DNA from: Zopfochytrium polystomum
Lineage: Eukaryota; Chytridiomycota; Chytridiomycetes; Chytridiales; Chytridiaceae
Length of the DNA: 64,000 bases
Direction of reading: 5' to 3'
Assembly (NCBI GenBank): GCA_025765615.1
Contig: JAIVFJ010000069.1
Coordinates: 157,501-221,500, forward strand
The first letter of the stretch is position 1; each line of letters begins with the position of its first letter. The notes under the pieces were generated by a model, which was given only the letters and a program-made list of their open reading frames with translations, was not told where the DNA came from and made no database searches. Positions 35,066-46,744 of the stretch are shown here, in pieces. The position numbers and the translations under genes were made by a program.

Positions 35066-37926
35066 ATGGCGCACACAATGCCCCTTATGGATTGGCAGCC
35101 GCCAGATACATGGCCACTGCAGCCAACTGCAGTGTCTCGCTCAATCACATCACTCCTGCTCAAAGCGTTTTCCACCATATCATATCCATCGCCCTCGAGA
35201 GCAGCAGATTCTACGGTGAAAGCATTTCTAAGCACTCAACAGCCGTTGTTGCCGATGACGTCGCTGGGGCACCACGCCCTTCATTTTCAGGATGGGAGCT
35301 CAGCTTCTGCTGCTTCGATGCTATTCGGGGCGAAGTCGGCTCTCTTTGTATGCTGTGTTGGCGGCGTTGTAACTTGGCTTGCGGCCGGGGACAAAGCGAG
35401 TGTTGGCCTGAAAGCCGGTAACCGCGGCCCCCCCTACCATCTGTCGCATCTGTCAGGAACTGCCCCACCGCACCGTCGTGACCAGCAAGCAACGGTTAAG
35501 CCCCGTAGCAAGCGGAAGCGAACGAGTGTCAGGGTTGAATCCGTTGCAAGGATGCCCTCAGACGTGGGGAACAGTGGTACCGATGTCGCTGTCCCCACTT
35601 GCAAGGAAACGACATCAATCGCAGTACAGACTGATGAACTGCTTCTCACATCATCAAGCACCCCAAGCTCTCCAACTTCGACCGGATTGTCAGCGTCAAA
35701 TTCAATCTCTCCAATCCCAACTCGGGCCCTTAACGTATGTAATCGTCCTAGGACGTCTACGGCCTCGGCCTCTACGGCCGCTCCCCGGATTGCACTAGTC
35801 GAATTACAATCAACATCGGCGTTGAAGCCTCCGACAGCCCCAGCCCCATCGCCATACGTCTCCCCTTCCTTGACCACTCGTCGTCTCTCTCCCTCTCACC
35901 GGAATTCATCCACCGCCAGTTTGTGCAATTTATACGATGATGTTTCGCCAAACTCTCCCATTTCCACAACGTCTTCGGCATTCAATGGAGATTTCGGTTC
36001 ATGTCACAGTCTCAGCGGCCACGCTGGCAACGGTAGGACAAGCCCCAGCGGTTCAGTAACCGCTATTTTGCCGGACGATGTGCCCAGCCTTGTTGCTGAG
36101 ATTATGCGGCTGAGGCAAGTATTGTCTATCTCTCGTTCGGCCAACCGCAAGCTGGAAGCCAAGGTGAGACTGACTGAAACGCCGTGGCTGTCTGTATTTT
36201 AACACATCGATTTGCGTTTATCCCATTAGTTGCGCATGGTTACTCGGCGCAGAGATGCACTGATTGAGGCAGTCGGTTCCCTAAAAGTTGATGTTCGAAC
36301 GGAGCGCGAGTCTCGCTTCGTCATTGAAAGATGCCTCCAAGAGCGAACTAAGCGAATGGAGCTGGAACTGGAGTTCAAGGAAATCGAAATAGCTGAGCTT
36401 CGAGATCGCCGGAGAGAACTTGAAGACTGGGTGGGCTTTGAGAATGGATCATTACAGAGCGGGGGATCACCGGTGTCCTTCTCAGGAAGACCGTCATTGG
36501 CCACCAAGTCTCCGGAGGTAAATGACCTTAGTGTGAAGCCAACCGTTCCAGCAAGAAGTTCGTCTTCGACGGAAGAAGAAGAAGGTTATGGGTCCGAAGA
36601 ATCATTTGAGGGACCAGGTGCCTCGCATTGGCCTCGCGGAATCGGCGCCCCAAGCAGTTCGTCTTCCCTGAAAGTTGAACTTTCTCCACTTCAGACAACA
36701 GCACCGCCGCCGTCCCCTGATGCTCCCGTTACTGAATTTGTGACGCCCTCTCCGTCGCCTCCTGTTTCTCCAGCTGTTTTAAATATCGAAGACGACGGTG
36801 GCGATTCTGGCGAGGACTCTGACGAAGATGACGGAATAGTCAACCACCGTGGTTCACAGACTTCGGGTCGACCGGACTGCGCGGTGCCGCCAAGTCCGAA
36901 GTCTCTTTTTACAGCCGCTGTTGGCCTGCTTCAGCAGGAGTTCGTGTCAGACGTGAGCCCCGCGACGGCTCAACTTGACCTGGAAGAGCTCATTCATAAT
37001 ATTAAAATGGCAAGCAACTCAGCCGTGTCAGACGCTGGTTCTTCCGTTGGGTACACCATGCTGGACGCTATCGTCGAGGCTCTCGCTCGTCTTATCGAAG
37101 TTCTTGCTGCGCGAGCGGCTGTTGTCGGTACCGGAAGGAAAGCAACCGCCAGCAACGTGGGTGGTGCGACCGTATCGGAGCTGGTTCAAACGGTACGTTG
37201 TCAGAGCGTCGATGCAACTCGTCAATTAACTTTGCCTCTCGTTCACAGTGCGTCTCAAAGTACGCAAGCTTGCTGACGCATTACATTGAAAGCCCTGCAG
37301 ACGAACTTCAACTCCTCTACGCACTTGAACGAGCAAGCCTTCGACCGTCCTTGCCATCGTCTCCGACACCCGCACCCAATTCTTGCTCGTCTCAATCAGT
37401 CGGCGCTGCACAAACCTCTCTCTGCCATCTACTATTGCGGTCGTACTTGCATGTTCCCTTTCTCCTCTCTCTTTACAAGGAGGAGTTGATTGAGCCTCCC
37501 GCAGTCTCGGACTGGTTCCGGGGGCCACCAAGTGCCTGTGTGGAGGGCTCAGTCAGCGGTGAAGGGAACGCCCTCCGCGAAGGGTGCAGAAGCTTTGTGG
37601 AGTGGCTTGAATCTGAGGATTGCGAAAGCGACGAGGAGGACATGGAGGAAAGCGAATTTCGAATCGTGGGAGGAGTCTCCACCGCTGAGGACGGTAAAGG
37701 CAGGGATGAAGCTGACTTTGTGAAGGGAGATAGCGTTGAGATTCGCTACAGCGAAGACGACGAGGATGAGGACGACGAGGAAGATGATGAGGACGACGAC
37801 GAGGAGTCGGGGTCGGAAGTGAACGAAACGGCGCACGGTGAGTCGTGGGACGGCAGCGGGGATGAGGGAGACGTGGATGTCGAGTTTGGAAAGCGCGTGA
37901 CCTTTGGAGACGTTGTCGCCTTGTAA
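35066..37926 (+). CDS. Disordered protein with C-terminal W2 (eIF2B-epsilon/eIF5-like) domain
   Basis: Exons 35066-36163, 36230-37192 and 37249-37926 give about 912 residues. The N-terminal half is Ser/Thr/Pro-rich with one hydrophobic stretch (SALFVCCVGGVVTWLAA) and a lone IAVQTDE motif. A charged coiled coil spans the exon 1/2 junction (LVAEIMRLRQVL, then RCLQERTKRMELELEFKEIE). From about residue 610 the pattern changes to helical repeats: LDLEELIHNIKMASN, LLTHYIESPADELQLLYALE, LLLSLYKEELIEPPAVSDWF and CRSFVEWLESEDCESDEEDM. This order of helices, the LYxEELIE...WF and FVEWLE motifs and the acidic tail match the W2/HEAT end of eIF2B-epsilon and eIF5. No nucleotidyltransferase or zinc domain is present, so it is neither of those proteins. 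It may bind translation factors such as eIF2; that is inference. Confidence 0.65.
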
Positions 37927-38667
37927 AAACCACCTATCTTTCATTCCTTCTGATTTCGTGTTTTGTTGCTGCTCTTTTGCACATCCTTTTCTCCCCCCTT
38001 TTTTGGCATTTGAAATCACTACTGTATTGAATAACCACGAAGGGAAGACGAACGAAGAGCATGTTTATGTTTCGAAAAGCACGGGTTGCCTTAACGATTG
38101 GAAGTAGTCTTTTCGCAGCCAGAGCGACTCTAATTGATGGAGCATCCACCACATCATGCTCGAAATATGGGGCGCCCAAATTTTCGACCGCTTCGCACAG
38201 AAACAATTTTTGCCACCCACCCCATTTTGGTTCCAGATTTTTCGATTTGTGCGGCGCTTCTTTGCAAAGATCCCAATGAATTTTCACCAACAGAGGAAGG
38301 TCCGCAACAGGCAGGAGACAGACAGCAGACAGACATCACTTCAAAGACTTGCGGCGTGCAGCCACAAGAAACACAAAAAGGGAAGAAGGAGGTGAAAATT
38401 GTGAGAGACGGTCACCCTATTTTGTCTGCTTTCAAAGGCGGCGAGCCGTCCAATTTGTCTCTGCTGGTTGCTTGGGCCAGTCTGTCTGCCAGTCTGTTTC
38501 CCATTGGTCGCACTAACATTCTTCGATGGAAAAGGGGCAATGCAAATCCGGCAGCAGGCAGAAAATCTCTCTCCTCCATTCTCTCCCTTGCTTGCTCGTC
38601 AGGCCGCCTCCCCCTCCCCCTCACCGCATCGTTGCCGTCCCTCTCACCGCAACTCGTTCGCAAGCAA
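37927..38667. other. Intergenic
   Basis: Nothing recognisable here: mixed composition, CAGACAG-type short repeats near 38318-38336, and a CT-rich stretch just before the reeler gene, as in other promoters of this window. Confidence 0.5.
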
Positions 38668-40027
38668 ATGGCAGGTCCATCACTCGCTTCCACCATGTTC
38701 TCAGTCTCCGCAGCTAGAAGTCTACTTTTCGCAGCAGCGGCTGCCTTGCTTGCTGGCCCGTCATCCGTGGCTGCTTTCCCTGGGAAATCGGTAATATTGC
38801 CCTCTCAAAGTTTCGTCATTTCCGCCTCGTCTCAACGACCATAATATCCAGGGTCTCTGCACTGTTACTGGCGCCGAGGCAGCTCTCGCTGCTGTGGGGG
38901 GCATGTCGCCGGCGTCCCAAATCGCTACTCCTTTTACCATCACCGCCAACCCGGTGACATACAACCCTGGCGACATGATTACAATCACTATCTCTGGAGG
39001 GACAACCTACACCGGATTTCTGGGTTACGCTACAGGATCGATGACGACGATGTATGTGGGAACCTGGACTATTCCCACCGGCTACCAGAACAACGACGCT
39101 CTTTGCAAGACTGCGGGTATTATGACAGAGAACGTTGATTCCACCATCACCCATACTGCAGGCCAGAAGTTCAACGGTGGTACCCTCATGTACAAAGCTC
39201 CTGCGGGTGCTGTTGGCGATCTGTCGTTCAACTTCATATTCGTTGACCATGCTGCTGGAGGCGGCTACGCACACGCTGTCATGGCCAACGCTGTCACAGT
39301 CAAAGCCGCCGGAGGTACAAACGGTGCTGCCACAACCACAATGATGAACGCCGTTGTTACCACTCCTTGCTGCGGCGGGAAACCGTTCACTGTTACCACT
39401 CCTTGCTGCGGAGGCAAGCCCTTCACAATCACGTCGTCGCAAGCCGCACCCAGCTCTGTTGTGACGCCCTGCTGCGGCGGCAAGCCGTACACCGTCACCA
39501 TGGGAACCACCACCGGCGGACAGCAAGCGCCATCCTCCACCACGTGCAACATTCCGACACCGACCGTTCAGGTCACCAACACTGTCACGTTCCAAACAAT
39601 TGTAACGGCTTTCAACACCGTCTCTCAACCGTGCGTTACGGTCACAAATGTGGTCACCGTTCCTGTCACCTCCAGTGTTCCTGTCACCAAAACGATGACT
39701 GCAACTGTCAACGTGAATCAAGTTCGCAAGTGCAGCATGCGCGTCCCGATCCCCCCAACCCCTCTGGTCACTGCGTGCACCACCACCACGGGAGGGATGA
39801 AAGCCCCATCCGCTACCCCGACACCGACCATGACCCCCACTATGGCCAAGACTACGACCACCACTTCGTGCACCACAACGACAACAACCACGTCGTGCAC
39901 GACCACCACCACCATGAAGGCGGCTGTTGTTGGTACGCCAACCCCGTCAACAAACCCGTACGGCGCCGCCGCGGCAGTCGCTGCAGCAGCCCCCCCTCAG
40001 GTGAAGGCGCCGATGGGCGGATGGTGA
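38668..40027 (+). CDS. Secreted reeler-like domain protein with CCGGKP repeats
   Basis: Exons 38668-38790 and 38852-40027 give about 432 residues; ATG 38695 is an alternative start. Exon 1 is a signal peptide (LLFAAAAALLAGPSSVAAFP). The next 140 residues look like a reeler/DOMON-type beta sandwich: NPVTYNPGDMITITISGG, YTGFLGYATG, GTWTIPTGY, ALCKTAG, STITHTAGQKFNG and GDLSFNFIFVDH. After it come three copies of TPCCGGKP[FY]T at about 39360, 39399 and 39465, then a Thr/Val-rich stalk with many TTTTS runs and CTTTT pieces, ending in an Ala/Pro tail. There is no clear GPI signal, as the C-terminus is KAPMGGW. It is probably secreted and cell-wall associated. The reeler call is by pattern and only moderately sure. 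Confidence 0.65.
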
Positions 40028-40549
40028 GGAAGTTCGTCGGTTACATGGAAGGACGGCACATCACTGCTTGGGCTCCTGGGAGACTCGAACACCTTTCAAT
40101 TGTCCTAATCAGTATTGAGAATATCCTGTTTCTTTTCGGTATGCCTGTACCCTCCTTTGGTTGATTACTCTTCGATTGGCGCTGCAGGTTTTTGGTTTCG
40201 GGTCTTGAGACCGAAACGTTTTGTTGCAGGATTTGTATCTTTGTCACACTTTTCTCCATTGTTCAGCAGCGGCGAACATGGCTTGGTTTCGGCTCTGAAC
40301 AACGTCCACCCTTTGCCCTTCACCTTCTTTCCGCCATAGCCTCTATTTCCCAGCCGTCCTGTTCATCTTCTGTCCGTGGTTGAATTCTCAGCCGGTGCTT
40401 CATCTTCCCCCAATTTGTTATCAGTGATGTAGAGCCGGCCACCAGTTGCTAGGATATTTAGTGGTCCTCGCTTGTCTCCTTTTTTTTTCCTTTCAATTCC
40501 TCCGGTTCTCCTTTTATCTTCGTCCAACGCAGGACGTTGACGATTTCAT

Positions 40550-40584
<35 letters not shown>

Positions 40585-41058
40585 GTTTCCCTTTTTTTTA
40601 GCCCCACCCAATCCCCCTCCCCGTTTCGCTTCCTTACACTTTCCTCGCCCAGCGGTCACTTCAAATAAAGAGTACTGCGTAAGGAAGCGGGTTTGCACGT
40701 TCGAACACATTTGCGCTGCTCTACCATCACACGCATTTTATGACATCTCTGCTCGTCGTCCCCGTCGTTGTCGTCAGAAGTATCCCTCACGCTGCCGCCC
40801 CACTCGCGCTGCACGCCGCCCTTGCACCCGCCGCCACCGCCACGCTGAGCTGGCGATTTTCGTGCGAAGAGTCCAACGAAAGGTCCGTCCCAATTAATTT
40901 CCCCGTGGCGGATCGTTGATCCAGAAATTCGACACGACAAAAAATGTTGATCGAAAGAGAAAGCGCAACCCTGAACGAAGCCGTTGTCGGCCCGATTCGT
41001 CGCGTCGCTTTTGGAACGTATTTCTGTCTCGACTTGCTGTCACATCCCGGTTGCCTGG
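40028..41058. other. Intergenic with T run and possible undetected 5' exon
   Basis: Ordinary-looking DNA, then T-rich DNA with a T run at about 40552-40582. The 40880-41058 part stays open in the cyclase frame, so the cyclase may start upstream of 41059. No other gene was seen. Confidence 0.45.
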
Positions 41059-44000
41059 ATGCTCAAGTTCCTTCCCGGCCACGTTCGAAAGGCGTGCAGA
41101 AAAGACGCAACCCCAATCACACCCCCGTTCAGCGAGGCCGACGAGCGTGGCGTCGCCGCCGTCATCGACATTTCAGGTCTCGAGCGCTGTCGCCTCTCTG
41201 CCAGATTTTTCGACTAACATGCACACTCCCCCACGCACTCCACTGAACCCACGGCAGGATTCACAAAACTAACGACTCGACTGACAAATGAGCACGGCAC
41301 GGACGGTGCGGCTAGGCTGCGCGACGTCATCAACGACCCGCTGGACAAGATAGTGCGGGCCGTCTACGCGCGGTCGGGCTCCATCGTCAAGTTTGCTGGT
41401 GATGCTGCACTGGTCTGCTGGTTTGTGGAAGCCTTCTTTTCTGCCGGAGAGATAATCTTAGCCTCGAGCTCATCAGGTCAGAGCCCGACGCGAAGCCGTC
41501 GCGCCGGACCGAACTCCTCGCTCAGTCCCTCACTTGCTGCTTTGAGCTCCTGCGGGCGTTCGAGGACCGCCGGAGACAGAGCGTGATCGCGGGAGACGCG
41601 GGCGCCGACGCGGGTGACGGAATTGGCGTTCACATTGGCCTCGGCTTCGGCTGGATCAATCATATTCACCTTGGAGAGCTTGGCAGTGCTCCGGACCGCA
41701 ACAGGGTCCCTCGTCGCGAGTACCTTATCGCTGGGGAAGCCGTTTGCGACGCCGCCGCCACGCTGAACCGTGGAAGCCGAGGCCAGCTGGTCATGTCTCC
41801 AAAATTCTGCGCTGCCATCGACGAGTTGTTAGCCTCCATTTCGCCAAAACCTCGATCCTTCCTTTCTATCTCCAAAAACGCCGCCAGTCCCGACGGTGAG
41901 GTCATCATGAGCGCTGACTCGCCTATGACAGGAGAGCTTTTGCAAAGGTTGGATAATTGTTTAAGCCGAAATTTCGCGGAGGAATATCAGAACGACGAAA
42001 CACTCGTTGACGAAGTGATGGACGAAGCTCTGGCCGTCCAGTACATTGAGTCGTCCGTGGTCCGCTATTTGCAAGAGACGAAGGAAACCCACCCTGTCGA
42101 CTGGACAACTCACGGGAGACCGTCGATGGTTCCAACTTTGGAAATCCCCGACGAGTCCGAAGACTTTTATTCCGACCTTCGAAATGTCGCTGTCGTTTTT
42201 TTCAGATTTACCGCCATCCGCTTGGACCTGGCCAACCAATCTTCCTCTAGCAAGGCTCTTCAGGGACAGCCGACCTCCGAAAAGGATCGAGGGACCACAG
42301 TGAAATCCTTTCCATCAGACCACCCCGTCAGCGCGGCCCAGTTTGTCGCAAAGACCGCCATCTCCTGCATCCGCAACCACGGCGGGAGTCTCCGGCAGGT
42401 CAGCTTTGACGACAAAGCCTTCACTGCGCTAGCTGTATGGGGCTTGCGGGGGTCCGCCCACCAGCGTGCCGAGAGCCAGTACGCGCTGCACGCCTGCCTC
42501 GAATTCGCCCGTCGTGTTGGCCCTTTCGCGTCTTTCCCTACGCCCGCCGATTCCATCGGCCCCGCGGTCGGCAATATCGCCATCGGTGTCACCTCCGGCA
42601 CGGTTTACGCGGGACTCGTCGGAAATGAGCTCCGCATGGACGGAACTGTTCTCGGTCCTGCTGTTAACTTGGCTGCGAGGATAATGTGCCTGGAGACGCC
42701 CAGCGGTAGGGAGGAGGAAGGTCAAACGCCGCAGCAGATGGTGAGAATTTGGTGCGACCGTCCCACCTTTGAGGCGAATCGGAATCAGTTCGAATTCGGA
42801 ATGGAACCAGTGGAATTTCATCCCAAAGGTGGGAGGCGATTGTTTTGGTGTGGTTAACCCGTACTCTGCAGGCTTTGAAGGCCTTGTATCTATTTATCCC
42901 GTCTTGAGAGAATTGGAGGCCTCACGGTTCGGTCCCTCGGACACGTCGACCGTGGTTGGTCGGGCGAAAGAATGTGCGTTACTGGAAGCAACCATCGTTG
43001 CTTGGAAAAATTCGGTTCCCAATCAGAGTGTCCTTATAACGGGGAGATCCGGCTTTGGAAAATCTGCCTTGTTATCGCACTTCTCCTCTCGAATCGAGAA
43101 GGAGCCACAGACGATTCTCGTGTAAAACAGCTCATTTTATTTAAACCAACAACCAGGGACCGAAAGCTGATACTCTTTTCTCTTTGCTTGGAACAAGCTC
43201 GTGCGTTGCCGACGAAATGAAGCAAAAATCGTCGTTCGCCTTTTTCGGGTCGCTATTCATCGCTCTCGCCGCCCAATTGCAGGCTTCCGGCGTAGACTTC
43301 ACTCACATAGCCTCAGCGGGCCGCAAATCCACAAGCTCTTCGACCTCACCAACGACAGATGGGATCGATCGCGCTGATATTTGTTGGACACGCTCGAACC
43401 CCATAGATCCGGCCTTGCGCTTTCTGATGGAAGTTTTAATGCAAGCGGAAATATCGCGCGGAGCTTGGTGCGCCCTGGCAGCTGTTCCTGGTCTCCGCGG
43501 ACTGATCAGAAAAGACTTGTACATGCCGAACGGAGACTTGGGAGCAATGCTTTCCGCTGTGTTGAAACAAGTACTCGACCGTGTGGCGGAGCTCCAGCAT
43601 GGAATCGTGATCGTTTGCGACGATGCACAGGTAATGAGACACCGCCTGAAGCGGAAGGCGGCGAAACTTAAGGAGCTAACTCGCAAACTGAACCAAAAAA
43701 AATACGTTATAATTTAGTGGATTGACCACGAATCCGTAAGCACACTGCAAAAGCTGATGATATTGTCCCCGCAAGTTCTTTTCGCATATGTTGGTAGAAT
43801 CCGCGAGGTAAGACTTATTTGCAGCGTGCAGTTTTTTTTTAAATAGTCCCTGGAGGAGTGGGAGCTTGTGGAGGATTTTGATTGTTTGCGCTCTCGATGC
43901 AACCATGAAGTAGAGCTTGGCCCTTTGGATGGCGACGCAGTCCGGGCTCTCATCAAAAGGGATCTTGGCGAGAATGTGGACGATTCGTCAATTGAAGAGA

Positions 44001-46744
44001 TTATCAACCAATCCAATGGCATTCCCATCGCCATCCGCGTTATCCTTTCCGCTATGGCCGCGGAATTGCAATCGAATTCTCCCGTGGAAAACAAACTACT
44101 TCCTTTTCAGAGTGAAAAGCGATCATCTCGGCTACCGTCAGCATATTACTCCTCCAGCGCCTTCAAATCTCGGACACCGAGCCCCGTACGATCAGGAACC
44201 AAGGTGGTGAATCTTCTTGAAATTAACGGAGGCTCCACACTTTCTGCTCAGTTGAGTACATTTGTGGAAAACCCCAAGACTGACATGCGCTCAAAGGTTA
44301 GACTCTCTGAATCCCGAGTTTCGATTGATAGTCTCCGTTGCAGCCGTCATCGGACAGCACTTTGACCTTCGATTGCTTTGGGAAGTCCTGCAAAACCTCG
44401 ACAAGCACGGATCCGCTGCGGAAGCTTCATTTTCCTCCCTCAAGAGGATTTTAACGCGCGGCGACAGATTCGGCTTTATTGCAACCAATAAAGGCGAAAA
44501 AAACCGTTTCGAATTCAGCCACCATCTCATTTATCGTGCCGTTTTGGCCGCGCTTCTCCCACAGCGAAGAGAGGCGATCCGTCGTGTTCTCATCGCTCGG
44601 CTGATTGAACGGTATAAAAATGAAGGTGACGACGGGCTGCTGCTGTCCACAATTATCGAGCACCTCACGCAGATCGCTGGCGAGGAAGATCTCAAGTGTG
44701 AGTACCTCTATAAGGGCTTCATCGAAGCGGCAGAAGCGCGTAAGCTTGGTGAAGCCTTGTACTGTCGAGAAATGATCGATCAAATTAACAGCAAGTATTA
44801 CGAGAAGTTCCCCCTAACGGAAAGGTTGCGAGATATATTACTGCTGTTAACAGTGCACCACCAGCTGGGGTAATTGAAAAATATTTCAGTCGTGTGGCTT
44901 TCGCTAGTCCAGAATTCTTACGCCTTTCTTTCCTTCATTGTGTCCCTCTCCGTCGAATTCGTCAAGTAATGTTCACAAAACAGTTCATCTCGCGGAAATT
45001 CTTTTAAAGCTTTGTGGCGCGTCATTTCCAAGCTCCCGGAAAAATATGCTATCGTTCCTCGCCTCCTTTCGACGGCATTTCAAAATTTTGCGCGGGATTC
45101 TGAAGGCGCCTCCTCAAAGAGTGCGAAAGATGTGCGGAGATTACCTTGCTCGAACACTTCCCCTTGCGTTCCCTACGCCTGAGAGGCGAAGAAAGAGAAG
45201 CGGAACCATTCATCCCATGGAGGAGTGTGACGGCTTACAAAGTGCAACGACCGGCGAAGGCGCTGACCGCTTGGAAACAGTTGTACGAACGTTGGAAATT
45301 CTTTTCGAAGTGTCCTTTGAGGCCAAAATTCCTGGAATCGACTTCTTTGTCTATCAAATGGCTGTATTGTTTCTGTCGCTGGTCGGCGAAATGAGCACAG
45401 GGAGTAAAAGTCAGTGGAAATGGCGGCTGAAACTCGGATTCCTTCGACTTGGATTTTTATTTATTGCAGCTGGGTTCAAGACTCGAGGAGAAAGTTGCGC
45501 GGAGGAGTCAGAGAAATACCCAAACACTACATTTTCGCTGTGGGACTTCGAATGCAAAGCAAATTATTGCCTTATGTCGTCGATGATGTGCCTGGTTCGA
45601 AACGAGCGCCTTACGCTTGCCCATGGCCTATTGGTGAGAGAAGCGCTGGACAGTTACAAAGCGGCCGGGGTGGAGTTCGAGGTTTTCCCGAAAAACATTT
45701 GGCTGGGTCTGGCGTTGAATTTACAAACGTATGGGTTGTCGTACATCGAAAGTCGTTGACGTATCTTCCTTTCGTCATTCCTAAAACACCAGGCAAGGAA
45801 TTTATTCCCCCTGTACTCCGCAAGACGGTATTTTCCGGATGGAAACGATCGTGGACGTAACTCAGAGCCTGTGCGTAGACCGTCAGTTTGTCCTTCAACT
45901 GAAGAGTTGTGTCGCTTTGGAATACGCGATGCGAAACGACCTTATAAGGTCGAGGACACTTATCGAGGCCTGCAGTGACCTTGCTTTGAACCAAACGGTC
46001 AGTCTATGGAGCCAGATCTGACTACTGGAAGCTAAACTGTTCATTTAGGCGTCCGAGCTTCAAGTTGGCCTCCTTCCTTTGTTCTTCGGCGTCTCCAATG
46101 TATTCAACACTTTGGTAATCTTTGTCCAACACGGTGAAGATTTTGGAAGGTGGCTCCAACTCTTTGATGTCTTCGGAAACGAAGTCGTGCTGTGTTTGAA
46201 CAGACTGGAGGTCCACCTTGTAAGTGTTTATCGCACACATCGCTGTGCTTTCTGGTGCTGAAATATGGACACTACATTCCCCGAAAAATCACAGATACCT
46301 GCGGCAGCCATCAATATGGCTATGATTGAAATCCATCTTGTCGGGCTGGGGCTGTCCACTTACGAACTGGATACACTGAGCCCTTCGGATCGAGCGAAGA
46401 TCGGCAAACTGGGCAGCCGCATATCGAAGTCTCTCGAAAAAATGGCGCGCTCTGCGAAGCTCCAAATCCTCACCGACTGCGCGATCAATCTGACGCACGC
46501 CTCAAGGCTCTTATTCTCTGGAAAACTACTGAAATTTGAAAGGAAGCTGAGGCGATTACACGCTCGGCTCAAGAACGACCTTCCAGTGCATATGGCTCTG
46601 CAGCTGGAGGCACACTTGCTGAGGTGCCGGTGTCTGAGAGAAGGAAGGGAGTCTGTGTCGGGTGAGGCGAGGGCTTTACTGCAAAAGTTTGAAGAGTTTG
46701 ACAATCGCTGGGACCCGAGTAGAATAGCAATGTTTTGCGTTTAG
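41059..46744 (+). CDS. Soluble adenylyl cyclase (ADCY10-like), tandem cyclase domains plus P-loop NTPase
   Basis: Eleven exons: 41059-41176, 41258-41420, 41462-42828, 42872-43119, 43157-43630, 43718-43807, 43847-44869, 44967-45728, 45793-45997, 46049-46219 and 46295-46744, about 1,689 residues (human ADCY10: 1,610). It would make cAMP in the cytosol and possibly the flagellum. C1 has VAAVIDISGFTKLTTRL and IVKFAGDAALVC, with the two metal Asp residues, and RREYLIAGEAVCDAA. C2 has NIAIGVTSGTVYAGLVGN and GPAVNLAARI, with the Asn and Arg of the catalytic N-x3-R. Then comes a Walker A (ITGRSGFGKSALL), a Walker B-like GIVIVCDDAQ, a sensor-like RLDSLNPEFRLIVSVAAVIG and a long helical TPR-like C-terminus. 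One base around 44293-44297 must be skipped to keep frame. The start is uncertain. Confidence 0.87.

Noticed and set aside
35066..37926. eIF2B-epsilon itself
   Set aside because: Only the C-terminal W2-like part matches. There is no nucleotidyltransferase or hexapeptide-repeat region.
39360..39490. CRISPR-like array (three similar units)
   Set aside because: The units are coding repeats (TPCCGGKP) of uneven spacing within an exon of a eukaryotic gene.
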